A stretch of DNA of 64,000 nucleotides from JBJYIN01 sp046237015 (GTDB lineage Bacteria > Pseudomonadota > Gammaproteobacteria > Enterobacterales > Enterobacteriaceae). The stretch is taken from the NCBI RefSeq assembly GCF_046237015.1, contig NZ_JBJYIN010000004.1, positions 1 to 64,000 on the forward strand, in the 5' to 3' direction. The position numbers were made by a program, and so were the translations under genes. The first letter of the stretch is position 1. Every line of letters starts with the position of its first letter. Under the pieces are notes generated by a model. The model did no database searches. It saw only the letters and a list, made by a program, of their open reading frames with translations, and had not been told where the DNA came from. Shown one piece after another: positions 1 through 7,807 of this stretch.

Positions 1-1
1 C

Positions 2-27
2 TTCTCCAAAACCGAGGTTTTCCGTAG
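2..27. other. Hin/Gin-type DNA inversion crossover site
   Basis: A 26-bp quasi-palindrome made of 12-bp half-sites around a GA core. The left half is TTCTCCAAAACC and the right half is GGTTTTCCGTAG. This is the organisation of hix, gix and cix sites, which share AAACC-NN-GGTTT around the 2-bp crossover. It lies 62 bp upstream of the invertase start, where the proximal site of the Mu G and P1 C segments also lies. I infer that this is the right boundary of an invertible tail-fibre segment whose other site is left of the window. Confidence 0.85.
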
Positions 28-89
28 TGCTCATCGTTCCCGATTTTGCAAGAATCGCCATTTTTCTATTAAGTGGAAATACATCAAAT

Positions 90-647
90 ATGGCAAAAAT
101 CGGCTACATGCGAGTGTCAACAAATGACCAATCCACGGATTTACAGCGAGATGCATTAGTTTGTTCAGGTTGTGAGCGAATTTTTGATGACAAAATAAGC
201 GGAAAATCATCAAAACGACCAGGGTTGAATCGGGCATTAAAAGCTCTCCACGCTGGCGATACTCTGATCGTTTGGAAGCTAGATAGATTGGGACGGAGCA
301 TGCGGAATTTGGTTGTACTGGTGGAAGAACTTCGGGAGCGTGATGTTAAGTTCCAAAGTCTAACCGATCACATCGATACTGACACACCAATGGGAATGTT
401 TTTCTTTCATATCATGGGGGCATTAGCAGAAATGGAGAGAGCTTTAATTGTTGAGCGGACTCGAGCAGGGTTAGCGGCAGCTCGGGCGAGAGGCCGTATT
501 GGTGGCCGTCCACAAGCGCTCACACTAGAGGATAGAGAAATGATTACACGGTTACTGGATAACGGCCAAACCAGACAACAAATAGCCATTATTTATGATG
601 TTGGCATATCGACAATCTATAAATATTTTCCAGCAAGCACAACATGA
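90..647 (+). CDS. Gin/Cin/Pin-family serine DNA invertase
   Basis: Small serine recombinase of 185 aa that inverts DNA between 26-bp sites, normally to switch phage tail-fibre genes and host range, helped by Fis at an enhancer in the gene. The N-terminus IGYMRVSTNDQ carries the nucleophile Ser10. The catalytic domain continues through KLDRLGRSM and ends with the long E helix (MGALAEMERALIVERTRAGLA is recognisable). A C-terminal helix-turn-helix DNA-binding domain covers about residues 140-185 (GRIGGRP, then IYDVGISTIYKYFP). I chose Met at 90 because family proteins begin right before the IGY.RVST motif; the longer reading from 27 adds 21 unconserved residues and starts within the crossover site. 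Length and motifs are complete, so it should be active. Its position beside the P2-like tail genes indicates control of tail-fibre genes left of the window. Confidence 0.93.
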   Translation: MAKIGYMRVSTNDQSTDLQRDALVCSGCERIFDDKISGKSSKRPGLNRALKALHAGDTLIVWKLDRLGRSMRNLVVLVEELRERDVKFQSLTDHIDTDTPMGMFFFHIMGALAEMERALIVERTRAGLAAARARGRIGGRPQALTLEDREMITRLLDNGQTRQQIAIIYDVGISTIYKYFPASTT

Positions 648-694
648 TTCGGCGTTTAGTTTATCGAGTACAGTTATTTTTGTCTGTGTTACCT

Positions 695-729
695 GGAGTG
701 TCCAGCACAGTTAATTACAACTGTGCTTC
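695..729. repeat. Two adjacent hairpins at the edge of the flipped tail block
   Basis: Two inverted repeats lie back to back between the invertase and gene U: CTGGA-GTG-TCCAG, then AGCACAGTT-AATTAC-AACTGTGCT with a 9-bp perfect stem. Neither is followed by a clear T-run, so I do not call a terminator with confidence. They lie in the interval that must contain the left breakpoint of the inverted FI..U block. They could be a convergent terminator or a relic of the rearrangement. Confidence 0.5.
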
Positions 730-736
730 AGCTAAC

Positions 737-1228
737 TTATGAAAGTAACCCGTCGATTGCTCCGCTTGCGGCGTTTAATGCTGTTTCGGCGCCGCTGCGA
801 ATGTTTGTCACCAAATCACCGAACGATGACGATTGCAGCCGTTCGCGATAGTCCTCGTCTACGCGTTGCAAGCTGAGGGAAAACTCTATCTTCTTCGCGT
901 TACCGTATCGGTCAAACTCAGAATTGGTACGCTGCAAGCCGGTTAAAACATACATCCCGTAGATTTTTCCCGTTCCCTCAATGAGTGGCCAGGGGCGACC
1001 CATGTAGCCCATTGTCATGAGCGCCGATAGTGACAGGTTGCCGCCGGTGATTTCGGGATAGAGCACACCGTTCAGTGTGATCTGTGATTCACCCGCCCCG
1101 ATGTATTGCCACGACGCTGAACGGTTAATGCGATCGTTCTTGACGTGGCGCCATTGCTGAGAATGCTGTAACTGCTGATACGGGGTTGTTTGGAGCGCAA
1201 AAACAAACATGCCGAATACCATCATCAT
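737..1228 (-). CDS. U: P2-like tail protein gpU
   Basis: A 163-aa homologue of P2 gpU, a protein of the contractile tail needed for tail completion. The N-terminus (MMMVFGMFVFALQTTPYQQL) closely resembles P2 gpU. The central G-V-L-Y-P-E-I-T-G-G segment, the PWPLIEGTGKIYGMYV segment and the F-SLSLQRVDE segment are conserved family blocks. The length is normal. The start is supported by AAGGGGA seven bases upstream. It follows gpT with a 12-base gap, as in P2. In P2 the next gene is D on the same strand; here the downstream neighbour is the invertase, facing the opposite way, and D lies 5.4 kb away on the other strand. Confidence 0.9.
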   Translation of the reverse strand: MMMVFGMFVFALQTTPYQQLQHSQQWRHVKNDRINRSASWQYIGAGESQITLNGVLYPEITGGNLSLSALMTMGYMGRPWPLIEGTGKIYGMYVLTGLQRTNSEFDRYGNAKKIEFSLSLQRVDEDYRERLQSSSFGDLVTNIRSGAETALNAASGAIDGLLS

Positions 1229-1240
1229 AATATTTTCCCC

Positions 1241-4207
1241 TTAATCATGATCGCGGAATGAGCCGCGCCGATTTCGTTCTTTCTCGTTAAGAACTTGCCG
1301 TATTTTTTGCTCAACAAGCTGAGCAAGTTCGCGTGGATCCTGCTTGCCAACATCGTTAAATGTCAGATTGAAAGATGGCCCTGCGCCAGTTGCTGAAACG
1401 GGAACGGCTGCGCTTTGCCGGATTGGTTGCGCGGTAATGTCTTGTATTTGCTGCGAGACGACACGCGGCACTTTCTGCGCGGCAATACGCGTTTCCTGAA
1501 ATGCCCCCTGCAATGCAAATGCCCGTGGCAGGTTTTTAAAAACGATATCACCAGGGCCAATGCGTTTTTTGGTTTCATCCAGCAGGCCGGTGGTATTGTC
1601 AGAAATCTTCTGTAGTCGCCTCTGCGTGCCGCTGTCCCCTGTTAGGGGCTGGGGCGGTGTATATCCAGGGGGGAGGAGTGGGCCAACAAACGGATTATTC
1701 CCGTTATCATTTTTTGTAGTAACAGAGGCAACAAACCCCTGAAGAAAGGCCGCTTTATCATTGAGAAGTGCTAATCGCTGGGCATCTTCTATTTTCTTGC
1801 GCGCCTTTTCGGCTTCATCAGGTAGTACGCCGAGCTTTTCAAGTATCCATGCTAGCGTGTCGAGCAGCATTTTTGCAGGAGTCAGAACAAGGTTCAGCGC
1901 ACCACCCAGTACATTGCCAAAGATTTCACCTGCACTGGCGCACTTATTCAGCGTTTCTTTACTGGATTCCATTGGGGTGAGTAAGTTCTTGAACCAGTTC
2001 ACCACGTTACTGACAGCCGTTCCTATTGCATCAAAGATCGGACTGAACTGTGCGAAAGTTTGTGAAAAAGCCGCTCGCAATGGGGCCAGGCTTTCCATGA
2101 TCCCGCTAAACATACCGCTGAAGAACGCTTTGATCGGCTCCCAATACTTCCAGATGAGCACGCCCGCCGCGATAAACGCCGCGCCAATGAGTCCTATAGG
2201 GCTAAGCAGTAGCGATAGCGCACCACCCAGAATGGATACCGCACCGCTGATCATGCTCCAGAGCGCTGGCAGGCCAGTTAACCGCAGCAGCAAACTACCG
2301 ATGCCTTTACCCAGCGACGTGAGCGCAGAAAGCGGAGAGGTGAACGCAGAAAACAGCATCCCGCGTAACGGTGCGAGCAGGGCGGGCAATCGGGAAAAAC
2401 CACCTGATAGTGACGTTATTACTTGCGACCAGCCGCCCATGCGCGCCATCGATCCGCCCGCTGCACCGCCTAGTTTTTGGAAAATTGAGATTGCGCCGCC
2501 GATCCCCTTCCCGCCTGTTAGTAACGTGAAACCGAGTTGCAGCTTTGCCAGCGGCCCCATCAGGATTCCCATTGCTAACGATGTCGCGCCGATTGCTGCT
2601 ACGAGCGCCAGTGCTCCGCCGCCGACCAGTAAGATCGTTTGGGTTAGTTTGGGATTTTCTTTAACCCATTCCATCATGCTGTTAATGACGTTGCTTAGGC
2701 TTTGAGCGAGTGTGCGAAGTGGGCCGTCTGTGGTTTCTGCAACCTGAATACGAAAACCCTCCCATGCGCTGTCCAGTTCTTTCAGATCGCCACCGAGGTT
2801 ATCAGCCATTACCTTTGCGGCTTTTTGTGCTTCACCGCTGGCGTTTTTCAGATCCTCTAACAGTTTTTGTAATTCGCCACTTCCGGCGGACATAACCAGC
2901 GCCTGAAATGACTTTGCGGCTTCTTCACCGGCAATATCTTTAAAGAAAGAGAGCTTATCGGTATCGCCATACTTACTTATCTTTTTATATAGGTCGGTAA
3001 GAACAACTTCAGCGGGTCGCATTTTTCCTGTTGCATCAGCTACCTCTACTCCCAACTCTTTGAGCGCATCCTTTGCCTTGCCTGTGGGGGCGGCAAGACG
3101 TGAGAACGTGGCTTGTAACCCCGTACCAGCAATACTTCCACGTAATCCGACATTCGCCATTACGCCGATCATTGCTGTTGTCTGTTCAACACTAACGCCC
3201 AGACTTGAAAGTCCCGTACCCGCATATTTCATTGCCTCACCGATATTTTGTAAGTCGGTGTTGGTGCGAGTGAAAGCGCCAGTTAGGACGTCACTAATAC
3301 GATCCATTTCTTTAGGATCAAGGCGGAACTGCGAAAGAATATTTGAGCTAATATCGGCGGATTCGCCTAATTCCATTCCGCCGGCCAGCGCCATGTTAAG
3401 AACGCCGGGGAGTGCTGCTTGTATGGATTGTGGGGTAAAGCCAGCCATTGCAAGAAATGCCTGGCCGCTGGCAGCGTCCCGCGTGGTAAATGCTGTTTCG
3501 GCACCGAGCTTTTTCGCCTGAGCACGTAAGGCGCCCATTTGTGCATCGCCTTTATCTAGCCTCGTCAGCGCCTGAACACGTGACATTTCCTCATCAAACC
3601 CTACGGAGGGCGCCAGAAAACGTCCGCCTGCGTAACCTGCTGCCGCTGCACCGATTGTGGCGCCAGTGCCACTGCTACGCAGATTGCCTGCTGTCTGATG
3701 TGCCTGGTCATAACGTGCGCGAGCTTGAGTTACGGCTGCTAGCTGTCGCCGTTCGCGTTCTAGCGATTGGCTGTACTGTTCTGTTCGCCGTATGGCGCTT
3801 TGTATTGTTCCGCTGCCACTGGTAAGTGTTACGCCGTGCTGGCGCAGGGCTTGCCCTACGTCGCGCAGTTTTGCGGTCTGTACGCTGTATGCGGTAGAAA
3901 GCGCCGTGATCTTTGTGCGTAAGCCGTCAAGTTTCGCGCGCTGAGCATCTGATAACGTGCCGGTTTCTTTTAGTCGCTGGCTGAGTCCCGCGGCCTCACG
4001 CTGAGCATTGCTGAGCTTTTGCGCGGTGTCGTTGGTGCTGTTTCGTAGCTTCTGAAAAGATGAGCTTTGCGATTCAAGACTTTTGATCGCTGACTGGGTT
4101 TTTTTGATGGATTCAGAAAGACTGCCCGAACTATTACGGGCAGCATTGACAGGGCGTGTAAATTTATCAATGGCACTGAATGCAACACGGATATCAAGAT
4201 TCGTCAT
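1241..4207 (-). CDS. T: P2-like tail tape measure protein gpT
   Basis: A 988-aa tape measure protein that sets tail length and is the scaffold round which tail tube polymerises. The first 190 residues are rich in coiled coil (long runs such as the LKETGTLSDAQRAKLDGLRTK region). About residues 200-440 form the minor-tail TP901/PhageMin_Tail domain, seen in FDEEMSRVQALTRL and AETAFTTRDAASGQAFLAMAG. Around 530-720 are several long hydrophobic, glycine-rich helices typical of tape measures. The C-terminus is low in hydrophobicity. I chose the ATG at 4207 (MTNLDIRVAF) because P2-like gpT proteins start there and it overlaps the end of E' as in P2; an upstream in-frame start adds 12 residues. The frame is intact throughout. 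Confidence 0.93.
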   Translation of the reverse strand: MTNLDIRVAFSAIDKFTRPVNAARNSSGSLSESIKKTQSAIKSLESQSSSFQKLRNSTNDTAQKLSNAQREAAGLSQRLKETGTLSDAQRAKLDGLRTKITALSTAYSVQTAKLRDVGQALRQHGVTLTSGSGTIQSAIRRTEQYSQSLERERRQLAAVTQARARYDQAHQTAGNLRSSGTGATIGAAAAGYAGGRFLAPSVGFDEEMSRVQALTRLDKGDAQMGALRAQAKKLGAETAFTTRDAASGQAFLAMAGFTPQSIQAALPGVLNMALAGGMELGESADISSNILSQFRLDPKEMDRISDVLTGAFTRTNTDLQNIGEAMKYAGTGLSSLGVSVEQTTAMIGVMANVGLRGSIAGTGLQATFSRLAAPTGKAKDALKELGVEVADATGKMRPAEVVLTDLYKKISKYGDTDKLSFFKDIAGEEAAKSFQALVMSAGSGELQKLLEDLKNASGEAQKAAKVMADNLGGDLKELDSAWEGFRIQVAETTDGPLRTLAQSLSNVINSMMEWVKENPKLTQTILLVGGGALALVAAIGATSLAMGILMGPLAKLQLGFTLLTGGKGIGGAISIFQKLGGAAGGSMARMGGWSQVITSLSGGFSRLPALLAPLRGMLFSAFTSPLSALTSLGKGIGSLLLRLTGLPALWSMISGAVSILGGALSLLLSPIGLIGAAFIAAGVLIWKYWEPIKAFFSGMFSGIMESLAPLRAAFSQTFAQFSPIFDAIGTAVSNVVNWFKNLLTPMESSKETLNKCASAGEIFGNVLGGALNLVLTPAKMLLDTLAWILEKLGVLPDEAEKARKKIEDAQRLALLNDKAAFLQGFVASVTTKNDNGNNPFVGPLLPPGYTPPQPLTGDSGTQRRLQKISDNTTGLLDETKKRIGPGDIVFKNLPRAFALQGAFQETRIAAQKVPRVVSQQIQDITAQPIRQSAAVPVSATGAGPSFNLTFNDVGKQDPRELAQLVEQKIRQVLNEKERNRRGSFRDHD

Positions 4208-4334
4208 CCTGATTGGCTCCACTTCTGATAGCCGCCCGTTCACGCCAGGCTATCAGCTCGTTAAGCTCCATGCCGTACATTTCTGAGAGCGGCCAATGAA
4301 AGATTGTGGCGATATCTGCGATCAGATCCTCCAC
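4194..4334 (-). CDS. P2 gpE' (GpE family), expressed by -1 frameshift from E
   Basis: A short frame reading VEDLIADIATIFHWPLSEMY, then GMELNELIAWRERAAIRSG, the hallmark of the GpE-family tail protein. The family motif is D..IA.IA..FHWPP..M. The frame is open without a stop upstream into gene E and lies in the -1 frame relative to E, so it is best read as the C-terminal part of an E+E' fusion made by programmed frameshifting. The start shown (GTG at 4334) marks the conserved portion, not a proven initiation codon. It overlaps the start of gpT by 14 bases. By analogy with lambda gpG-GT and P2 E/E', the product is probably a tail assembly chaperone that binds the tape measure. Confidence 0.8.
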   Translation of the reverse strand: MEDLIADIATIFHWPLSEMYGMELNELIAWRERAAIRSGANQDDES

Positions 4335-4354
4335 GCGGTCAAACAGCAAAACGG

Positions 4355-4663
4355 TTAGTTGTTCTCCGTTTCCGCCTCGCTCTGTTCTGTAGGCGCCTGC
4401 GGTGCCAAAAAAGGAACCAGCGCCTCGTTGAGTCGAACGAAATCACTTGTTGAAAGGCTGGCGATTTCTGGCAGGGTCAGTGCTGGCGATGTGACGCGCG
4501 TTAATAGTGTCGATACCGCGTCAAAGTCCAGATTGATTACATCGCCGAGGCGCAGGCCGCGCAACGATCCGGCCTGCTTAATTGCCTGGGTGATCTCAAT
4601 GTGCGTGATTTCGCTGCCCTTACGCTTGATCGGTGCTGACAGCGTAATTTTGCTGATACTCAT
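4355..4663 (-). CDS. E: P2-like tail assembly chaperone gpE
   Basis: A 102-aa phage tail assembly protein. The sequence begins MSISKITLSAPIKRKG and includes GDVINLDFDAVSTLL and SLSTSDFVRLNEALVPFL, the usual blocks of this family. The ATG at 4663 is preceded by GGAG at good spacing; a longer reading would add 27 unconserved residues. The heptamer T-TTT-TTG lies 17 codons before the stop, and slippage there fuses it to E'. In related contractile and siphophage tails, such chaperones occur as a short form and a frameshifted long form and hold the tape measure during tube assembly. It sits between FII and T, as in P2. Confidence 0.85.
   Translation of the reverse strand: MSISKITLSAPIKRKGSEITHIEITQAIKQAGSLRGLRLGDVINLDFDAVSTLLTRVTSPALTLPEIASLSTSDFVRLNEALVPFLAPQAPTEQSEAETENN
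4406..4412 (-). promoter_or_regulatory. Programmed -1 ribosomal frameshift site (E to E')
   Basis: On the minus strand the E codons read CCT TTT TTG, giving the heptamer T-TTT-TTG, which fits the X-XXY-YYZ slippery rule and matches the heptamer I recall for P2 E/E'. Shifting back one base at this site gives an open frame without stops through to the end of E' at 4194. I did not fold the downstream RNA, so a stimulatory structure is not shown. Confidence 0.8.
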
Positions 4664-4776
4664 ACTTATTGCTCCATGCGGCGTGAGCCGCCGTGTAAAT
4701 GCATGATTCGGATAGTCAGTAATGACTGTGTTTGCCGGAGCCATACCCCGCCGGGAGTTGGCGCCGGTGTTATGGG

Positions 4777-5292
4777 TTAGCCGCCCAGCCCCAGCGCGGA
4801 ACGAACGCGATCAGGGTAAAGATTTTCACCGTTGCGCTTGTAGATGAAATTGAGCAAATCAAATTCCAGCAACGGCTGATCATCAATAGACAGCTTGTAA
4901 TAGGTATTCTTGATGGCGTAGGTGTGGTTTGTGTCATCACCTTGCTTGGATTCGCCGCCGTCGATTTCAGTGATACGGCCGCGCATCTCAACTTCAACGA
5001 TGGAGCTGGTGCCGCCGGTGTAATATTCACCGACAAAGCGCAATTTCAACTCGTCAATATCGCCGCCGTACTTCAGGATCAATTGTTCTTCAAAACCGCC
5101 AACCTGCATTGACGCATCCAGGGCGCCAGAATCCAAACCGAGATCGACGGCCACAGCGCCAATCATTCCGCCGCCCTGAAAATCTTCCGTTTTACGGGTG
5201 GCTTTGGGTAACGTTACGCTCGGAATCTTCCCGATGTGGTTATCGCCGTCCACGTAGCACGTAAACAAGCGGAGCTTTTTAGGTACGGCCAT
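4777..5292 (-). CDS. FII: P2-like major tail tube protein gpFII
   Basis: A 171-aa tail tube protein, the length usual for P2 FII. It starts MAVPKKLRLFTCYVDGDN, with the conserved GK-PSVTLPKA-RKTEDFQGGGM segment next, then the GGFEEQLILKYGG block and C-terminal LLEFDLLNFIYKRNGEN. FII polymerises into the inner tube through which DNA passes, inside the FI sheath. It follows FI directly (FI stops at 5293, FII starts at 5292), showing tight co-translation. Gene order FI-FII-E-T-U is that of P2. Confidence 0.93.
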   Translation of the reverse strand: MAVPKKLRLFTCYVDGDNHIGKIPSVTLPKATRKTEDFQGGGMIGAVAVDLGLDSGALDASMQVGGFEEQLILKYGGDIDELKLRFVGEYYTGGTSSIVEVEMRGRITEIDGGESKQGDDTNHTYAIKNTYYKLSIDDQPLLEFDLLNFIYKRNGENLYPDRVRSALGLGG

Positions 5293-6477
5293 TTACGCGC
5301 CCCCCAATGAAGAAAAAGCGGTTTCGAAATACTGGTCGGTAAACGTCTGATACAGACTGAGATCTTCCAGTGGCGGCACGGGTGTATAGTTGTAGCGCAC
5401 AATGCACTTGCCCTGACGTAGCCCCGTGGTCGGGTTGTCTACGATATCGAACCAGCACGCCGCGCCGATCAATTTCCCCGCAGTGACTAACGCCTGTAGT
5501 TTTGCGTTAATGCCGCTCACCACGTCTTTTACGTTGCCTGGCGTCATCGGCTTATCGACGGTTGTAAATTGCGCTTCCGCGATGCTGTCAGCCAGAATCT
5601 GTGCCGTGCGGGTGTACACCTCAAAGATGTATTCTTTATCGGGATCGGTCGTGCGGTTGCCCCAGAAACGGAACCCATCGCGCTTAATCAGCGTCGTGAT
5701 TTCGTGCGCGTTCAGTTCGTTAGCGTCGCTGTCTTCAGCTTGTAATGCCCAGAACACGTCTTTGGAAATCCCCAGCACGTTATTGACCGCTACGTTTGAC
5801 AGCGACTTATGCCAGCCTTGCGTATTATCAATTAACGCCCGCAGACCACAGGCATACGCTACGGCTGGGAATTCCTCGTTTTCACCGGTCAGCGGGTTAT
5901 ACGCAATGAAGTTAGGCCAGATAGGCATGACTTCGCGGTAGTTCAGCGTCGCGCGGTAGGCTTTCGCCTCAGCAATGGTTTCGCAGTTGTGGCAGTACGC
6001 ATAAAAGAACGCCCGCAGTTTCTGTGCGATAACACCAAGCTGGGTGGCAACCTCGATCGTATCGTGGTCGGGAACGGCTAAAATGCGTGGGCGGTAGCCG
6101 GTTTTCTGTTCAGCGGTCAAAAACGCATACATACCGGTATAGCTACCATCTGCCGCAGTACCGCCGATCACAAGCTGTGATTGCGTTTGATTACCGTCGC
6201 CCTCTACTGCTGCCGCTACACGAACCACAATCACCTTTGTGCTGCACTGGTCAGAAATGGCTTTCAGGCTTTTGTAAAGCGAGCCGGTTTTTCCTGCTTT
6301 ACCCAGCGCATTATTAACGCGCGTGAGTAGTACGGGGATATTCAGCGGGAACATCTCAGGATCTGCATCATCAGCAACCGCAACAATGCCGATGACTGTT
6401 GAGTCAATGTCATTGATGGCCGTTACCAGATCGGTGCTTTCCCGGACGCGGACGCCGTGGAAAAAGTTGTCGGTCAT
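5293..6477 (-). CDS. FI: P2-like tail sheath protein gpFI
   Basis: A 394-aa contractile tail sheath protein. It starts MTDNFFHGVRVRE, followed by the sheath motif for insertion into the extended sheath (GVRV.E...G.R.I..... STVIGIV), and ends with the conserved LEDLSLYQTFTDQYFETAF segment. Family blocks such as AKAYRATLNYREVMPIWPNF and FRFWGNRTTDPD are visible. I chose the ATG at 6477 because P2 FI begins at the same place; a longer frame adds 20 residues without support. The gene opens the FI-FII-E-T-U block, and a likely Ogr-binding site lies about 80 bp upstream, consistent with the P2 late promoter PF. Confidence 0.92.
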   Translation of the reverse strand: MTDNFFHGVRVRESTDLVTAINDIDSTVIGIVAVADDADPEMFPLNIPVLLTRVNNALGKAGKTGSLYKSLKAISDQCSTKVIVVRVAAAVEGDGNQTQSQLVIGGTAADGSYTGMYAFLTAEQKTGYRPRILAVPDHDTIEVATQLGVIAQKLRAFFYAYCHNCETIAEAKAYRATLNYREVMPIWPNFIAYNPLTGENEEFPAVAYACGLRALIDNTQGWHKSLSNVAVNNVLGISKDVFWALQAEDSDANELNAHEITTLIKRDGFRFWGNRTTDPDKEYIFEVYTRTAQILADSIAEAQFTTVDKPMTPGNVKDVVSGINAKLQALVTAGKLIGAACWFDIVDNPTTGLRQGKCIVRYNYTPVPPLEDLSLYQTFTDQYFETAFSSLGGA

Positions 6478-6548
6478 GTCTTGCCGCCTCGTTTGTGAGT
6501 TCATCGTGATGTTCTCTGAAAACAAACGGTAGGACACGCATTAGCGGT

Positions 6549-6569
6549 TGTTGTGGAACGCTGACAACA
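6549..6569. promoter_or_regulatory. Probable Ogr/Delta activator site for the FI operon
   Basis: The plus strand shows TTGTTGT then nine bases then ACAACAA. It contains TGT-N12-ACA in two registers (6549-6566 and 6552-6569). TGT-N12-ACA centred near -55 is the element bound by P2 Ogr and P4 Delta at late promoters. On the minus strand that distance puts a start about 27 bases before FI. The prophage carries its own ogr at 7808, so the activator is present in cis. No strong -10 was visible. Confidence 0.65.
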
Positions 6570-6585
6570 AACGGCAGTTTGTTGT
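6564..6585. repeat. Hairpin between FI and D
   Basis: A perfect 9-bp inverted repeat, ACAACAAAC-GGCA-GTTTGTTGT. Its left arm overlaps the right arm of the Ogr-type site. It lies in the interval that must contain the right breakpoint of the flipped FI..U block. No T-run follows, so it is not called a terminator. Confidence 0.5.
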
Positions 6586-6624
6586 TTCGCGCGCGCATGA
6601 AACTATCAGCGCCGGGGGTGTGAA

Positions 6625-7767
6625 ATGGCATTAAGCAACTTATCGGACATTCAGCAAACGCTGAGTTCAGGAATATCAGAGATTGATGACGCGCTGACAG
6701 AAGCCGTTAAAGTTCCGGCGTTTAACATCATGATGGGCGGGAAAACGCTGGTATTACTGGATGAACGGCTGATTTCTCTTTCAATGACGGATAACCGGGG
6801 CTTTGATGCCGATCAGGTAACATTATCGGTTGATGACGCTGATGGGTTACTGCAATTGCCCCCGCGCGGCGCTGAGCTTTCTGTATCGATAGGGTGGAAA
6901 GGAGAGGCATTAATTTATAAAGGGGTCTTTGTCGTTGATGAAGTCGCGCATAGCGGCCCGCCAGATACGTTAGAGGTAACAGCAAGAAGCGCTGATTTTC
7001 GTGATGAATTTAACGTTAAACGTGAGCTTTCGTGGCATGACTTAACTGTCGAGCGCGTAGTATCTGCCATCGCGCACCGCTATAAGCTAAAGCCAGTTAT
7101 TAGTGCTCAACTGATGGATCTGGAGATCGACCACGCAGACCAGACCCAAGAAAGTGATATGTCATTCTTGACGCGAATGGCGGAAATGTTGGGCGCCATC
7201 GCCACGGTAAAGAATGGGTGCCTGCTGTTTATTCTGCCTGGTGGTGGCGTCAGCGCCTCCGGCAAGCCGTTACCTGCCGCTGAAATAACCCGTTCAAGCG
7301 GTGACAGGCACAGTTTCAGAATTGCAGATCGTGACGCTTACACTGGCGTTCGTGCCTACTGGCTCGATCTCAACTTTGGAAAAAAGAAAAAAGTCAGTGT
7401 GAAACGCCGCAAAGCAAAACCGAAAAAAGAAAAGAGCAGCAGCAGGGAAGGGGACTACATGGAGGGTGAGGACGGGAATGTTTACGTTCTGCGGAAAACC
7501 TACCAAAACGAAACGGCAGCAAAACGGGCGGCGGCGGCAAAATGGCAGCAACTTCAACGCGGTGCGGCGCAATTCTCTATTACCCTTGCGCGTGGCCGCG
7601 CAGACCTTTACCCAGAAGTGCATGTTTCCGTCAGTGGGTTTAAAAGTGATATCGACAATCAAGAATGGATAATATCGCGTGTAGAACATGTGATTGACGG
7701 TAGCGGATTTACATCACGACTTGAGTTAGAAGCGAAGATTGCTGACTGGATAGCAGAAAGTGACTAA
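6625..7767 (+). CDS. D: P2-like late control protein gpD
   Basis: A 380-aa homologue of P2 gpD, a baseplate hub protein related to T4 gp27. Conserved blocks include VPAFNI, DERLISLSMTDNRGFDADQ, GAELSVSIGWKG, DTLEVTARSADFR and the C-terminal WIISRVEHVIDGSGFTSRLE. A basic lysine-rich linker (KKKKVSVKRRKAKPKKEKSS) sits near residues 252-272. The start has GGGGGTG upstream. In P2 D is the last gene of the FI operon, downstream of U and on the same strand. Here it is divergent from FI, which leaves it without the operon promoter unless another one serves it. Confidence 0.92.
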   Translation: MALSNLSDIQQTLSSGISEIDDALTEAVKVPAFNIMMGGKTLVLLDERLISLSMTDNRGFDADQVTLSVDDADGLLQLPPRGAELSVSIGWKGEALIYKGVFVVDEVAHSGPPDTLEVTARSADFRDEFNVKRELSWHDLTVERVVSAIAHRYKLKPVISAQLMDLEIDHADQTQESDMSFLTRMAEMLGAIATVKNGCLLFILPGGGVSASGKPLPAAEITRSSGDRHSFRIADRDAYTGVRAYWLDLNFGKKKKVSVKRRKAKPKKEKSSSREGDYMEGEDGNVYVLRKTYQNETAAKRAAAAKWQQLQRGAAQFSITLARGRADLYPEVHVSVSGFKSDIDNQEWIISRVEHVIDGSGFTSRLELEAKIADWIAESD

Positions 7768-7807
7768 AATAAAGGCAACTCAAACCCCGCCGGGGAGTTA
7801 TCTATCT

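Noticed and set aside
1761..2705. Plus-strand frame of 314 codons
   Set aside because: Lies wholly antisense to the tape measure gene gpT, which has clear family sequence; the frame is Ser/Pro-rich and has no recognisable domain.
6512..6537. Sequence TTCTCTGAAAAC resembling half of a Hin-type crossover site near the right edge of the inverted block
   Set aside because: Only one half-site fits and with an extra base; the other half does not match and no partner was found in 648-736, so I do not claim invertase-made inversion of FI..U.
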